Shown here: positions 55,993 to 64,000 of the stretch, piece by piece | Numbering within the stretch: the first letter of the stretch is position 1 | Layout of the letters: each line of letters begins with the position of its first letter | Assembly: GCF_000152825.2 (NCBI RefSeq) | Contig: NC_014414.1 | Coordinates: 2,170,001-2,234,000, forward strand | DNA from: Parvularcula bermudensis HTCC2503 | Lineage (GTDB): Bacteria > Pseudomonadota > Alphaproteobacteria > Caulobacterales > Parvularculaceae | Length of the DNA: 64,000 bases | Reading direction: 5' to 3' | Translations under genes and position numbers: made by a program | The notes under the pieces: generated by a model | What the model was told of the DNA's origin: nothing | The model's database searches: none | Seen by the model: only the letters and a program-made list of their open reading frames with translations

Positions 55993-57152
55993 GGCTGCGC
56001 CTCCGCGTCGGGCGGCGTGAACAAGGTGCGCAGGCCGATAGCCATTTTCGAGGCCATGCCCCGCTCCCGCACCCGCTCGGCCGCAAAAATCGGATAGTCC
56101 TGCGGCGGCTCGCCGGGCAGCGCGATTTGCAGAACACCGAGGCGGTCCCCCTCCTCGACCGGGGCCAGTACCGGCGATTCATAAAGCAATTTGGCGCTCG
56201 CCCCCCTTATGGCGCTGACATGCCGGGTCATCCGGATTGCCGTGCTCACCTCCAGGGGAACGGTCTCGCTCAGCCCGCCGAACACCTCAGCTTCGCCCAC
56301 GCGATCGCCGTCGGTGAAAAAGGTCACCGTGCTGTAGTCATTGAAGGCGGTATCGAGCAGGCGCCGCGCGGTGCTGGCCCGCGCCTCACTCGTCGGCAAC
56401 CCCGCCACAACGATATATCGGCGGACCCCGTCACGGCTGGCGCTTCCCACCACACCGAACCCGGCTTCTTCCGTATGCCCCGTCTTCATCCCGTCCGCCC
56501 CTTCGAGACCAAGGAGGGGATTACGGTTTCGTTGCGTGATATCAGACCACGTCATTTCCGGCAGGGAGAATAGATATCGATAGTCGGGATAGCTGTCCCA
56601 AATATGGCGGGCGAGCTTGGCGATATCGAGCGCCGTCATCCGCTGTTCGGGATCGGGGATGCCATGGGGATTGGCAAAATGAGACCCGGTCAGGCCCCAC
56701 CGCGCCGCTTTCCGGTTCATGATATCGGCGAAGGCCGCATCACTGCCGGCAATGTTCTCGGCGACGACGATCGCCGCGTCATTCCCCGACACAGTGATGA
56801 TCCCCTTGAGCAGCTCTTTGAGGGGAATCTCGGTGCCCACCAGGACGAACATTTTCGAGCCCCCGGTTCGCCAAGCGCGCTCCGAAACGCTGAAGGGCGT
56901 GTCGGCACTGAGCTCCCCGGTAGCGATCATGTCGAGGGCGACCGCGACCGTCATCAATTTCGACATCGAGGCGGGGGGGATCGGCGTTCGTGCGTTCTTC
57001 TCGAACAGGACGTCGCCGGTCTCGCCATCCATGATCAGCGCGGTCGGTGCATCGGTCGTTACCGATTGGGCCGAGACGGTCCCATGGGTCAGACCGACGA
57101 CGACCGATGCCAGGCAGAGAAGTCGCAAAATAGAAAGGAACAGGTCGCTCAC
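55989..57152 (-). CDS. dac: D-alanyl-D-alanine carboxypeptidase (PBP5/6 family)
   Basis: Trims the terminal D-Ala from peptidoglycan pentapeptides in the periplasm. 387 residues. A signal peptide (SILRLLCLASVVVGLTHGTVSA) is followed by the three active-site motifs: SMSK (SxxK, nucleophile Ser), SGN and KTG (KTGHTEEAGF). The start is a GTG with no strong ribosome binding site. rlpA lies upstream by 9 bp on the same strand, and tmk overlaps downstream. Confidence 0.94.
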   Translation of the reverse strand: MSDLFLSILRLLCLASVVVGLTHGTVSAQSVTTDAPTALIMDGETGDVLFEKNARTPIPPASMSKLMTVAVALDMIATGELSADTPFSVSERAWRTGGSKMFVLVGTEIPLKELLKGIITVSGNDAAIVVAENIAGSDAAFADIMNRKAARWGLTGSHFANPHGIPDPEQRMTALDIAKLARHIWDSYPDYRYLFSLPEMTWSDITQRNRNPLLGLEGADGMKTGHTEEAGFGVVGSASRDGVRRYIVVAGLPTSEARASTARRLLDTAFNDYSTVTFFTDGDRVGEAEVFGGLSETVPLEVSTAIRMTRHVSAIRGASAKLLYESPVLAPVEEGDRLGVLQIALPGEPPQDYPIFAAERVRERGMASKMAIGLRTLFTPPDAEAQP

Positions 57153-57161
57153 ATGGGGGGC

Positions 57162-58436
57162 TTAATCGACCTTAAGAGCCTCGACAATGTGGGCATCGTG
57201 GAAACCATGCGCTTTCGCTTCGGCGAGGGCGGCCTCGGCGGCAAAGGCATAATCATAGGGCCCCAACCGTAATTTATGGAGATCATCGTCGGCGGAGAGG
57301 CTGATCGGGATGATCGACTGAAAGGCGGCGGAGGCCCGGGCCGCATTTTCCGCGTCCGCATAGACCCCGACCTGCACGTAATAGGCTGGGGTGGCGGCGA
57401 CGTCGATCCCGACAGCTTCGGCCCCCACGGCTTCGGCTCCCACGGCTTCGGCTCCCACGGCTTCGACATCGAGCGCTGTGTGTGCGCGCGCTGCTGCCGC
57501 CATCGACACTCCTTGGTCGGTCGGGGCAGCCTCCGCTGCCCTTGCCGGCATGGCGTCTGCTGAGGAAAGGGCCGACGGTGGCGTCAGTCGCTCTCCTGAA
57601 TGGACGATGGCGATGGGCTCAAATGCCGGGAGAGGCCGATGCCGAGCACTGACCTCCATCGGCGCGGGGCTGATGGCTTCAGACGAGGCCAGCTCGTCTC
57701 CCCCATCGGCAAGACCTCTGCGCGGGGCCGCAACCGCCCTCACCGGCGCCGACCCAAATCGGGGCGCGGGGGTCATTTCCGGGGCTTTTTCTGCCGCCAA
57801 AGCTTCTCTGTTGAGGGCTTCGGCGCTGGACTCCTCGCCTGTAGCCGCGATGGGCAATAGGCTGGCAAGGCGCCCCACCGGCCCGCGGGGCGGCCGCAAG
57901 GCGGCGTAATTCTCTCGCTCGCCCAAGCGCACAATGGCATCGTCGAGACTGGCGGGACCGAGATACTCAACTCGCACGCGCGCCAAGCCCTTCTCCCGCG
58001 TACCAAGAACCTCGGCGGTCTTCTTCGACAGATCGATGATCCGATCGTCGGCATAGGGGCCCCGGTCGTTCAAGCGCACCACCACGGACCGGCGATTTTC
58101 GAGATTGGTGATTTTCACCAGGGAAGGCAGCGGCAAGGTCTTGTGAGCCGCCGTCAGCCGATCTTGATCGAACAACTCGCCATTGGCGGTCAATTTCCCG
58201 TGGAAATTCGGTCCGTACCAAGAGGCGATACCGGTACGGTCATAGGTCGGATCGACCTTGGGCACATACCGGACACCTTTGATGAAGTAGGGATTGCCCA
58301 CTTTGGCGTGAGGGTTGGGGACAACCGTTTTCCCCACGCTCTGACCGCCCCCTCCCCCGGGGCCGGTGGCGCAAGCGGCCATAGCCAGGAGCGAGAGCAA
58401 GGTGAACGCGGTTCTGAGGGTAATCCGACGCCCCAT
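57162..58436 (-). CDS. rlpA: RlpA-family septal lytic transglycosylase with SPOR domain
   Basis: 424 residues. A lipoprotein signal ends at AMAAC. The double-psi beta-barrel RlpA domain (about 60-165) shows TGIASWYGPNFHGKLTANGELFD and NDRGPYADDRIIDLSKKTAE. A long low-complexity Ala/Pro-rich linker includes EAVGA repeated four times, encoded by a 15-bp DNA repeat. The C-terminal SPOR domain (YYVQVGVYADAENAARA..LRLGPYDYA) binds denuded septal glycan. I take ATG 58436, with GGGAAG upstream; a GTG at 58448 is an alternative. Confidence 0.92.
   Translation of the reverse strand: MGRRITLRTAFTLLSLLAMAACATGPGGGGGQSVGKTVVPNPHAKVGNPYFIKGVRYVPKVDPTYDRTGIASWYGPNFHGKLTANGELFDQDRLTAAHKTLPLPSLVKITNLENRRSVVVRLNDRGPYADDRIIDLSKKTAEVLGTREKGLARVRVEYLGPASLDDAIVRLGERENYAALRPPRGPVGRLASLLPIAATGEESSAEALNREALAAEKAPEMTPAPRFGSAPVRAVAAPRRGLADGGDELASSEAISPAPMEVSARHRPLPAFEPIAIVHSGERLTPPSALSSADAMPARAAEAAPTDQGVSMAAAARAHTALDVEAVGAEAVGAEAVGAEAVGIDVAATPAYYVQVGVYADAENAARASAAFQSIIPISLSADDDLHKLRLGPYDYAFAAEAALAEAKAHGFHDAHIVEALKVD
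57412..57471. repeat. 4 x 15-bp tandem repeat in rlpA linker
   Basis: Units of ACGGCTTCGGCTCCC lie in succession and encode the EAVGA repeats, two units being identical. The period is the same as in the other arrays in the window. Confidence 0.9.
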
Positions 58437-58849
58437 AAGAATTTTCACTTCCCAACGTCCCTTCTTTACCCCCCCTTCTCAAGGTTTCAGCTTAAAGGCC
58501 CGTAAATCCCTTGCCATTTCGGCGACTCACGCGTCCAGCTTTTGGGTAATGGGCGCCCGCTTCCCGCAAGCCCAGGGCGTGAAGCGCAAACTCAGGGCGT
58601 GAAACGGGAGGCTGGCCGCCTCTCCCCTCAAGGCCCCCTCGACAGCGGTGGGGCCACGATATGCGGCATCCAGCTTGATCGCGGCCGAGGCGCGTCTATT
58701 GAGAGGGCGCTCGGCCCGCCTTCGACCGGGCCTGCGGTCAGTTTCCCAGGGGCCGTTGCCCAAAGTGCGAGGCTTAGTGTAGCCCCCATGGGCAAGACGC
58801 GATCGCCCAACGGCGGCGACGCCCGATCCTAGGCGGAGAAAGGGACATC
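58437..58849. other. 413-bp intergenic region between rlpA and icd
   Basis: The divergent genes rlpA and icd flank it. It carries a duplicated CAGGGCGTGAA (about 58567 and 58588) with 20-bp period and GC-rich short repeats. No gene, tRNA or riboswitch is supported. Confidence 0.45.
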
Positions 58850-60061
58850 ATGGACAAGATCAAGGTCGATAAACCAGTCGTTGAGCTCGACGGCGACGAG
58901 ATGACCCGGATCATTTGGCAGTTCATCAAGGACAAATTGATTCATCCCTATCTCGATATTGATCTGCATTATTACGATCTTGGCATCGAAGAGCGCGATC
59001 GAACCGAAGACCAAGTGACCGTCGATGCGGCAAATGCGATCAAGGAGCACGGCGTCGGGGTCAAATGCGCCACAATCACGCCGGACGAGGCGCGGGTTGA
59101 GGAATTCGGTCTTAAGGAGATGTGGCGAAGCCCGAACGGCACGATCCGCAATATCCTTGGCGGCGTTGTCTTCCGTGAGCCAATCATCATCTCGAACGTG
59201 CCCCGTCTCGTCCCCGGCTGGACCAAGCCCATCATTATCGGCCGTCACGCCTTCGGCGACCAATATCGGGCCACCGACATGCTGTTCCCCGGCAAGGGGA
59301 AACTGACCATGAAATGGGAAGGCGAAACCGGCGAAGTTCTCGAATATGACGTCTACGATGCGCCGGGATCGGGCATCTATATGGGGATGTATAACCTCGA
59401 CGACTCGATCAGGGACTTTGCCCGCGCCTGTTTCAATTACGGGCTTCAGCGTCAGTATCCTGTCTATCTATCGACGAAGAACACGATCCTGAAAAAGTAC
59501 GATGGACGGTTCAAGGATATCTTCGCCGAAGTCTTCGAAACCGAGTTCAAGGACAAGTTTGCGGCTTTCAACGGCACCTACGAACACCGCCTCATCGACG
59601 ACATGGTCGCTTCGTGCCTGAAATGGTCTGGCGGCTATGTTTGGGCCTGTAAGAATTATGACGGGGACGTGCAATCCGATACCGTGGCGCAGGGCTTTGG
59701 CTCCTTGGGGTTGATGACCTCGGTCCTTCTGACCCCTGACGGCAAAACCTGCGAGTCCGAAGCCGCCCACGGCACGGTGACCCGCCATTTCCGCGCCCAT
59801 CAGCGTGGAGAGGACACCTCGACGAACTCTATCGCATCGATCTACGCCTGGACCCGTGGCCTCGCACACCGGGCGAAACTCGACGATAACAAGAAGCTCG
59901 CCGACTTTGCGGCGACCTTAGAGAAAACCGTCGTCAAAACCGTCGAGAGCGGTCATATGACAAAGGATCTGGCATTGTTGATCGGGGCCCAGCAGGGCTG
60001 GCTGACCACCACCGGGTTCCTCGATAAGGTCGACGAGAACTTCCAAAAAGCCATGAGCTGA
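58850..60061 (+). CDS. icd: NADP-dependent isocitrate dehydrogenase
   Basis: Oxidative decarboxylation of isocitrate in the TCA cycle. 403 residues of the homodimeric type II family found in eukaryotes and alphaproteobacteria. Motifs include [15 protein letters not shown], the substrate site [71 protein letters not shown], and [11 protein letters not shown] with the NADP-binding His. AAAGGGA is 6 nt before ATG. Two hairpins follow the stop. Confidence 0.97.
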   Translation: MDKIKVDKPVVELDGDEMTRIIWQFIKDKLIHPYLDIDLHYYDLGIEERDRTEDQVTVDAANAIKEHGVGVKCATITPDEARVEEFGLKEMWRSPNGTIRNILGGVVFREPIIISNVPRLVPGWTKPIIIGRHAFGDQYRATDMLFPGKGKLTMKWEGETGEVLEYDVYDAPGSGIYMGMYNLDDSIRDFARACFNYGLQRQYPVYLSTKNTILKKYDGRFKDIFAEVFETEFKDKFAAFNGTYEHRLIDDMVASCLKWSGGYVWACKNYDGDVQSDTVAQGFGSLGLMTSVLLTPDGKTCESEAAHGTVTRHFRAHQRGEDTSTNSIASIYAWTRGLAHRAKLDDNKKLADFAATLEKTVVKTVESGHMTKDLALLIGAQQGWLTTTGFLDKVDENFQKAMS

Positions 60062-60112
60062 AGAAAACCTGGATCCGAACTTCTCCGGTTTTCTCGTTCG
60101 CTAACACCCGGT

Positions 60113-60138
60113 AGACCCTGCCCGTCGGCAGGGTCTTT
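60113..60138 (+). terminator. rho-independent terminator after icd
   Basis: AGACCCTGCC pairs with GGCAGGGTCT (10 bp perfect, CGTC loop) with TTT at the 3' edge. An additional hairpin AGAAAACC/GGTTTTCT lies at 60062-60094. Confidence 0.75.
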
Positions 60139-60190
60139 GCGTAGGGATCGTGGCGTTGTTCCTTCATTCATGGCGATAGACCGGACCTAG

Positions 60191-61132
60191 ATGACCGAAG
60201 CCCCTGTTTATCCGATCGAATTGCAGGCGGTGACAAAGCAATATGGCCGTCACATCGCGGTGGAAGAGCTGAGCTTCTGCGTCAAACCCGGCGAAATCTT
60301 CGGCTTTTTGGGACAGAACGGCGCCGGCAAGACGACCACCTTACGCATGATTATGGACATCATTGCCCCGAGTGCAGGCAAGGTCATGGTCATGGGGAAC
60401 GACCGGCCCCGCTTGGTCCGCAACCAGGTGGGCTATCTTCCCGAGGAGCGGGGGCTTTATCGGAAGATGAAGGCGCTCGATACAATCGCTTATTTTGCCC
60501 GTCTCAAAGGCGTCCCCCGGGGCGTGGCGCGGCGGCGCGCGGCGCAATTGCTTGACGACTATGGCCTCGGCGCTCAGGCCAAGTCGAAAATCGAAACCTT
60601 GTCGAAGGGAATGGCCCAGAAGATCCAGGTCCTTTCGACGATTGCGCATGACCCGGACATTCTCGTCTTCGATGAACCTTTTTCTGGGCTCGACCCCGTC
60701 AACCAGCAAGTTCTCGAGGATTTGATCACGACATTACGGGATCGAGGAAAAACGATCATTTTCTCTACCCATATTATGGAACACGCCGAACGGCTTTGCG
60801 ACCGTTTTCTTATGCTCCGTAAGGGAAGAAAGGTGTTCGAAGGGACTCTCGACGAAGCGCGCGCCCTTGAACCCTCAACGCTGATTTTACAGACGCCGGA
60901 CGACCCCCTTCCCTTGCTCGATGTCCCGGGGGTTGAGGACATCGTCGCGCGGGATCGTGGCCGTTACCGATTGGTGGTGCGTGAGGATACCGACAGACAG
61001 GCGATCCTCCGACGAGCCCTTGACCTCTCGATCCGCATTGAGTCCTTTGGTGAGGAAGAATTCTCGTTACACGATTTGTTTTTCCGGCTGGCCGCCGCAC
61101 CGACGGCGGTAAGTGAGGAGCCTCGCCCATGA
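60191..61132 (+). CDS. ABC transporter ATP-binding protein, NatA-like
   Basis: 313 residues. Walker A is LGQNGAGKTTTLRMIMDI, the Q-loop VGYLPEERGLYRKMKA, signature LSKGMAQKIQVLSTIAHD, Walker B LVFDEPFSGLDPVN, switch His in IIFSTHIMEHAERL. A DUF4162-like C-terminal extension (residues about 225-300) is present. It pairs with the downstream permease (ATGA overlap) as an ABC-2 exporter of the NatAB type; the substrate (sodium, peptide or drug) is unknown. Confidence 0.93.
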   Translation: MTEAPVYPIELQAVTKQYGRHIAVEELSFCVKPGEIFGFLGQNGAGKTTTLRMIMDIIAPSAGKVMVMGNDRPRLVRNQVGYLPEERGLYRKMKALDTIAYFARLKGVPRGVARRRAAQLLDDYGLGAQAKSKIETLSKGMAQKIQVLSTIAHDPDILVFDEPFSGLDPVNQQVLEDLITTLRDRGKTIIFSTHIMEHAERLCDRFLMLRKGRKVFEGTLDEARALEPSTLILQTPDDPLPLLDVPGVEDIVARDRGRYRLVVREDTDRQAILRRALDLSIRIESFGEEEFSLHDLFFRLAAAPTAVSEEPRP

Positions 61133-62628
61133 GTGCCGTGTTTCAGATCATCGTCCACGAATATCGAAAATACGTCCTTACCCGCGGCTTTTTACTATTC
61201 TTGCTGATTATTCCGTTGGCGGGCCTCTTCGGTCTGTTCGCCGCCGAGGTGAACGAACGCGGTGGTCCGACCCGGTATTTCGCTGTGATTGACGAAACCG
61301 GCGGCGCCGTCCTCGACCAAATCGATGACGCTCTTGAGAGAAATAATCGAACAAGAGAGCTTGCCGCCTTTGATCAATGGGCGGCAACGACCTTTCCCGA
61401 TCCCGCGCAAAGGGCCGCATTACCCGCCCCCTATGCCCCTGATGGATCCAACGGCAGAGCGCAGGCGTTTTTTGAGGAGGGCGGGATCGCCGCGGCGAAA
61501 GAAGCGCTTGCTTCCTATCTGCCTCAAGGCGCATCGCCCCTACCGGACCCTCGGCCGCGATTTGTCCGCGTCCCCCTGCCCCAGGACGCTCGCGCGCACT
61601 CCTCTCAATCCGCGCAGATCACGACCCTCTTGCCCTATCTCAATGAGAAGCGGACGCTTCCGAGTGGCGACCCCCTCTTTGCCGTTCTTGTGGTGCCCTC
61701 GGATTATCCGACGCGACGACAGGCCACCTACTGGACGAACAATATTCTCGCCTCGGATTTACGCACCTTCCTGACGGCGGAACTGACCCTTGCCGAGCAA
61801 CGACAAGCCTATCTGGCCGAAGGCGTTGCACAGGAACGCCTTTTTACCATCGAAGACATCTCCGTGACCGTGGACGAGATCATTGCCGAGGTCGATGGCG
61901 GGGCGGAGAACGCCGCCGCCAGGCTGCGGCGCGTCGTGCCGCTCTTCCTCGCCTATATTCTCTTCCTGCTGATCAGCAGCATTGGCGGCATGTTGTTGAC
62001 CAATACCGTGGAGGAAAAATCGAACAAGATTATCGAGGTCCTCTTGTCATCGGTCAGTGCCACCGAGTTGATGATCGGCAAGCTTGTCGGGCTCGCCCTC
62101 GTCGGCATGACCATCCCTCTTTTAATGGTGGGCCTGGGGGTGCTTGCAACCTTTCTTGGCGGGGCCGGCGCGGAGGGCAGTCTTGCCCTTTTGCTGCGTG
62201 AGGGGGTGTTCACCTCACCGGTTATCGGTCTCTTTTTCCTTTATTTCCTGCTCGGCTATTTGTTTTACGCCTCGATCTATCTTGCGGTCGGCGCGATGAG
62301 CGAGTCGATCCATGACGCCCAAAGTTTTGTGGTGCCCCTCACCCTTGCGCTGCTTCTGCCATTGCCGTTCTTAGGGATCATTTTACAGGAGCCGAATGGC
62401 GTCGTCGCTCGCCTTCTGACCTTTATTCCGATCTATACGCCCTATGCGGTGATGCTGCGGGTGACGGGGGATCCCCCCCTTTGGGAATTGGTCCTTGCCA
62501 CCCTCTTGCTCTTCCTGACGGTGAGTTATGTGCTGATCGTCATGGGCCGGATCTATCGCGGCAGCGTGCTTGCCTCCGGCGGTCCGCCCAGCTTCAGGCG
62601 CCTAAGAAGAGCCGCCGGAAACAGCTGA
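61129..62628 (+). CDS. ABC-2 family permease, NatB-like
   Basis: 499 residues. One N-terminal membrane segment (GFLLFLLIIPLAGLFGLFAAEV, about 22-43), a large extracytoplasmic domain (about 45-260), then about five membrane segments (LFLAYILFLLISSIGGMLLT and onward). IGGMLLTNTVEEKSNKIIEVLLSSVSATELMIGKLVG is the ABC-2 permease signature. It overlaps the ATPase gene by 4 bp and is the only permease of the pair. Confidence 0.92.
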   Translation: MSAVFQIIVHEYRKYVLTRGFLLFLLIIPLAGLFGLFAAEVNERGGPTRYFAVIDETGGAVLDQIDDALERNNRTRELAAFDQWAATTFPDPAQRAALPAPYAPDGSNGRAQAFFEEGGIAAAKEALASYLPQGASPLPDPRPRFVRVPLPQDARAHSSQSAQITTLLPYLNEKRTLPSGDPLFAVLVVPSDYPTRRQATYWTNNILASDLRTFLTAELTLAEQRQAYLAEGVAQERLFTIEDISVTVDEIIAEVDGGAENAAARLRRVVPLFLAYILFLLISSIGGMLLTNTVEEKSNKIIEVLLSSVSATELMIGKLVGLALVGMTIPLLMVGLGVLATFLGGAGAEGSLALLLREGVFTSPVIGLFFLYFLLGYLFYASIYLAVGAMSESIHDAQSFVVPLTLALLLPLPFLGIILQEPNGVVARLLTFIPIYTPYAVMLRVTGDPPLWELVLATLLLFLTVSYVLIVMGRIYRGSVLASGGPPSFRRLRRAAGNS

Positions 62629-62647
62629 GCCAGAGGCGCCTCGCTGA

Positions 62648-63214
62648 TTATTCTTCGAGCTCGGCATCCCAATAGAGATAATCGTGCCAGGTATGGTGCA
62701 AATAGTTCGGCGGAAAGGCCCGGCCCTTTTCATTCAGCTCGAACATATTGGGCTGGTAAGGGGGCTGGAAGGGCTCCATCCGCGCATCCCGCGGCAGCTT
62801 ATTGCCCTTTTTCAGATTGCACGGGCTGCAGGCCGTCACAATGTTCTGCCAGGTCGTCTTCCCGCCGCGAGAGCGGGGGATCAGATGGTCGAAGGTCAGA
62901 TTGTCGCGATCCTGCGTGCCGCAATACTGACAGGTAAACACGTCACGTAGAAACACGTTGAAGCGCGTAAAGGCCGGCTTTCGAGAGTGATTGACGTAGG
63001 TTTTGAGCGCGACAACGGAGGGAAGCCGCATGGTGACGGTGGGGCTGTTCACGGCCGTGTCGTATTCTGCGATGACATCGACCCGATCGAGAAACACGGC
63101 TTTTAACGTGTCCTGCCATGACCACAGGGAGAGGGGGAAGTAACTCAACGGCCGAAAATCGGCATTCAATACAAGAGCTGGACACCCGTCAGGAGCATGG
63201 CGAAGGGTCTGCAC
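62648..63214 (-). CDS. HNH endonuclease domain protein
   Basis: 188 residues with the zinc-finger HNH nuclease motif: CQYCGTQDRDNLTFDHLIPRSRGGKTTWQNIVTACSPCNLKKGN (about residues 94-138), including both CxxC pairs. Homologues with the same length are widespread in alphaproteobacteria; the role is unknown and it is probably a housekeeping or defence-related protein. The start is GTG with GAGGA 8 nt upstream. It converges with the ABC permease gene (20 bp). Confidence 0.9.
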   Translation of the reverse strand: MQTLRHAPDGCPALVLNADFRPLSYFPLSLWSWQDTLKAVFLDRVDVIAEYDTAVNSPTVTMRLPSVVALKTYVNHSRKPAFTRFNVFLRDVFTCQYCGTQDRDNLTFDHLIPRSRGGKTTWQNIVTACSPCNLKKGNKLPRDARMEPFQPPYQPNMFELNEKGRAFPPNYLHHTWHDYLYWDAELEE

Positions 63215-63249
63215 CGTTACATTCCTCTCTCGCAGAAAGCGGAGCCGAA

Positions 63250-63396
63250 ATGTCGATGCTGACGGCCTATTCGGCTCGTCGCATGGTGGCGGACCAAAGG
63301 GTCGCCCAACTTATGCTGGCTCATTTGCGTGAACCCAGCGGCTCCTTCATCAAAGGCAGCACACCGGTATCGGCGCGCTGCCTTATTCCTACCTGA
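63250..63396 (+). CDS. possible 48-residue protein
   Basis: A short frame MSMLTAYSARRMVADQR... with GGAG 5 nt before ATG lies in the spacer between the HNH gene and the desaturase gene. It is basic, Ser/Ala/Arg-rich and has no recognisable domain. Evidence is the ribosome binding site only. Confidence 0.2.
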   Translation: MSMLTAYSARRMVADQRVAQLMLAHLREPSGSFIKGSTPVSARCLIPT

Positions 63397-63400
63397 TTCT

Positions 63401-63422
63401 CCATGACAGTTTCTTGTCATGG
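63401..63422. promoter_or_regulatory. perfect inverted repeat upstream of desaturase
   Basis: CCATGACA and TGTCATGG pair over 8 bp with a GTTTCT spacer, 85 bp before the desaturase start. A candidate operator for the desaturase gene. Confidence 0.4.
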
Positions 63423-63506
63423 ATCCCCCTCATCGCCAAGAGATCCCCTCGGCCGGGCTTTCATCGAGACCGGTGATCTCTCAATTGTTTCATGGTAAGA
63501 GGAACA

Positions 63507-64000
63507 ATGACCACACCGCAACCTGTTGCCCGCGCTAAGCCGCTCGCAGTCTTTGGGGCCGAGCAGTGGGAGGGCCTGCGCCGCATTTCCTCCTGGAAAG
63601 GCCTCGCCCTTGTCGCCCATTGCTGGGGCGTGATCGCACTCAGCCTCACGGCCGTGGCGCTCTGGCCCCACCCCCTCATGGTGATCTTGGCGGTGATGAT
63701 CATCGGCACGCGACAATTGGGGCTGGCGATCCTGATGCACGAGGCCGCCCATGGTCTGCTGCACCCCGATCAGCGTGTGAATGATCGGGTGGGCGAATGG
63801 CTCTGCGCCGCCCCGGTGGGGGCGACCTTAAAGGGATACCGCGATTATCACCTCGCCCATCACCGATATACGCAGACCGATCATGATCCGGATAAGGATC
63901 TCTCCGCCCCGTTCCCCGTCACGGGGGCCAGCCTGCGACGGAAAATCATTCGTGATCTGACGGGCCAAACCTTCTTCAAGCAGCGGGTTGGACTTGTCCG
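63507..64000 (+). CDS. fatty acid desaturase, 3' end cut off by window
   Basis: 164 residues are visible. The membrane-bound di-iron desaturase marks are HEAAHGLL (first His box, about residue 78) and HLAHHRYTQTDHDPD (second box). Two membrane segments are visible near residues 30-50 and 56-75. AGAGGAAC is 4-7 nt before ATG. The third box lies beyond the window. It introduces a double bond into membrane acyl chains; the position cannot be stated. Confidence 0.9.
   Translation, partial: MTTPQPVARAKPLAVFGAEQWEGLRRISSWKGLALVAHCWGVIALSLTAVALWPHPLMVILAVMIIGTRQLGLAILMHEAAHGLLHPDQRVNDRVGEWLCAAPVGATLKGYRDYHLAHHRYTQTDHDPDKDLSAPFPVTGASLRRKIIRDLTGQTFFKQRVGLV

Overview
The window is a dense, GC-rich (roughly 60-63% by eye) stretch of a bacterial chromosome. 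It most resembles a marine alphaproteobacterium of the Maricaulales/Parvularculaceae type. This placement is inferred from gene content: an NDUFA12-type complex I accessory subunit beside a DUF2155 protein and aat, a DUF4167 protein, PII next to a fused NAD(P)HX repair enzyme, a dac-tmk-holB-tatD-MBL string, large TonB-dependent receptors, a keto/hydroxy-carotenoid operon and a fused acetylglutamate kinase/synthase. No 16S gene is present, so the genus is not proven.

Layout. 1-5.9 kb: end of gpmA, an AT-rich orphan gene, a small Hsp20 with a probable RNA-thermometer leader, then a coupled three-gene unit (secreted methyltransferase-fold lipoprotein, SCP2 protein, serine hydrolase). 4.8-7.8 kb: glnB-dprA facing the fused nnr gene. 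7.9-9.1 kb: tRNA-Leu(UAG) and a structurally complete IS630-type element. 9.3-16.5 kb: TonB-dependent receptor, zinc alcohol dehydrogenase, tRNA-Gly(UCC), nitronate monooxygenase-like flavoprotein, malate synthase G. 16.7-22.4 kb: Lrp regulator, Ppx/GppA, rlmE, a small tyrosine phosphatase, guaB, rsmB. 22.7-27.6 kb: DUF4167 protein, SDR, queA-tgt, two small lipoproteins. 27.2-32.6 kb: crtY-crtI-crtB-crtW-crtZ, all overlapping or nearly so and predicted to make astaxanthin-type pigments, with a Cys-rich lipoprotein overlapping the end of crtZ. 32.7-37.4 kb: NDUFA12, DUF2155, aat, an M20 peptidase, selO. 37.6-44.7 kb: the arginine locus argF'-argG-argE-argBA-argC with divergent argH. 44.8-49.5 kb: a type I secretion system (TolC, HlyD and ABC proteins). 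49.6-58.4 kb: second TonB receptor, then MBL-tatD-holB-tmk-dac-rlpA. 58.8-64 kb: icd, a NatAB-like ABC exporter, an HNH nuclease, and the start of a fatty acid desaturase.

The most interesting locus is the arginine operon. Its carbamoyltransferase carries the signatures of N-acetylornithine carbamoyltransferase, as in Xanthomonas. It sits with a deacetylase resembling acetylcitrulline deacetylase and a fused N-acetylglutamate synthase/kinase. Together they predict arginine synthesis through acetylcitrulline instead of free ornithine and citrulline. Other points worth attention are a probable ROSE-type thermometer before hsp20, related pyrimidine-rich tandem repeats of about 15 bp at several loci, a Tgt lacking two of the usual zinc ligands, and several unexplained palindromes upstream of receptor, secretion and desaturase genes. 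There is no CRISPR array, prophage or rRNA operon.
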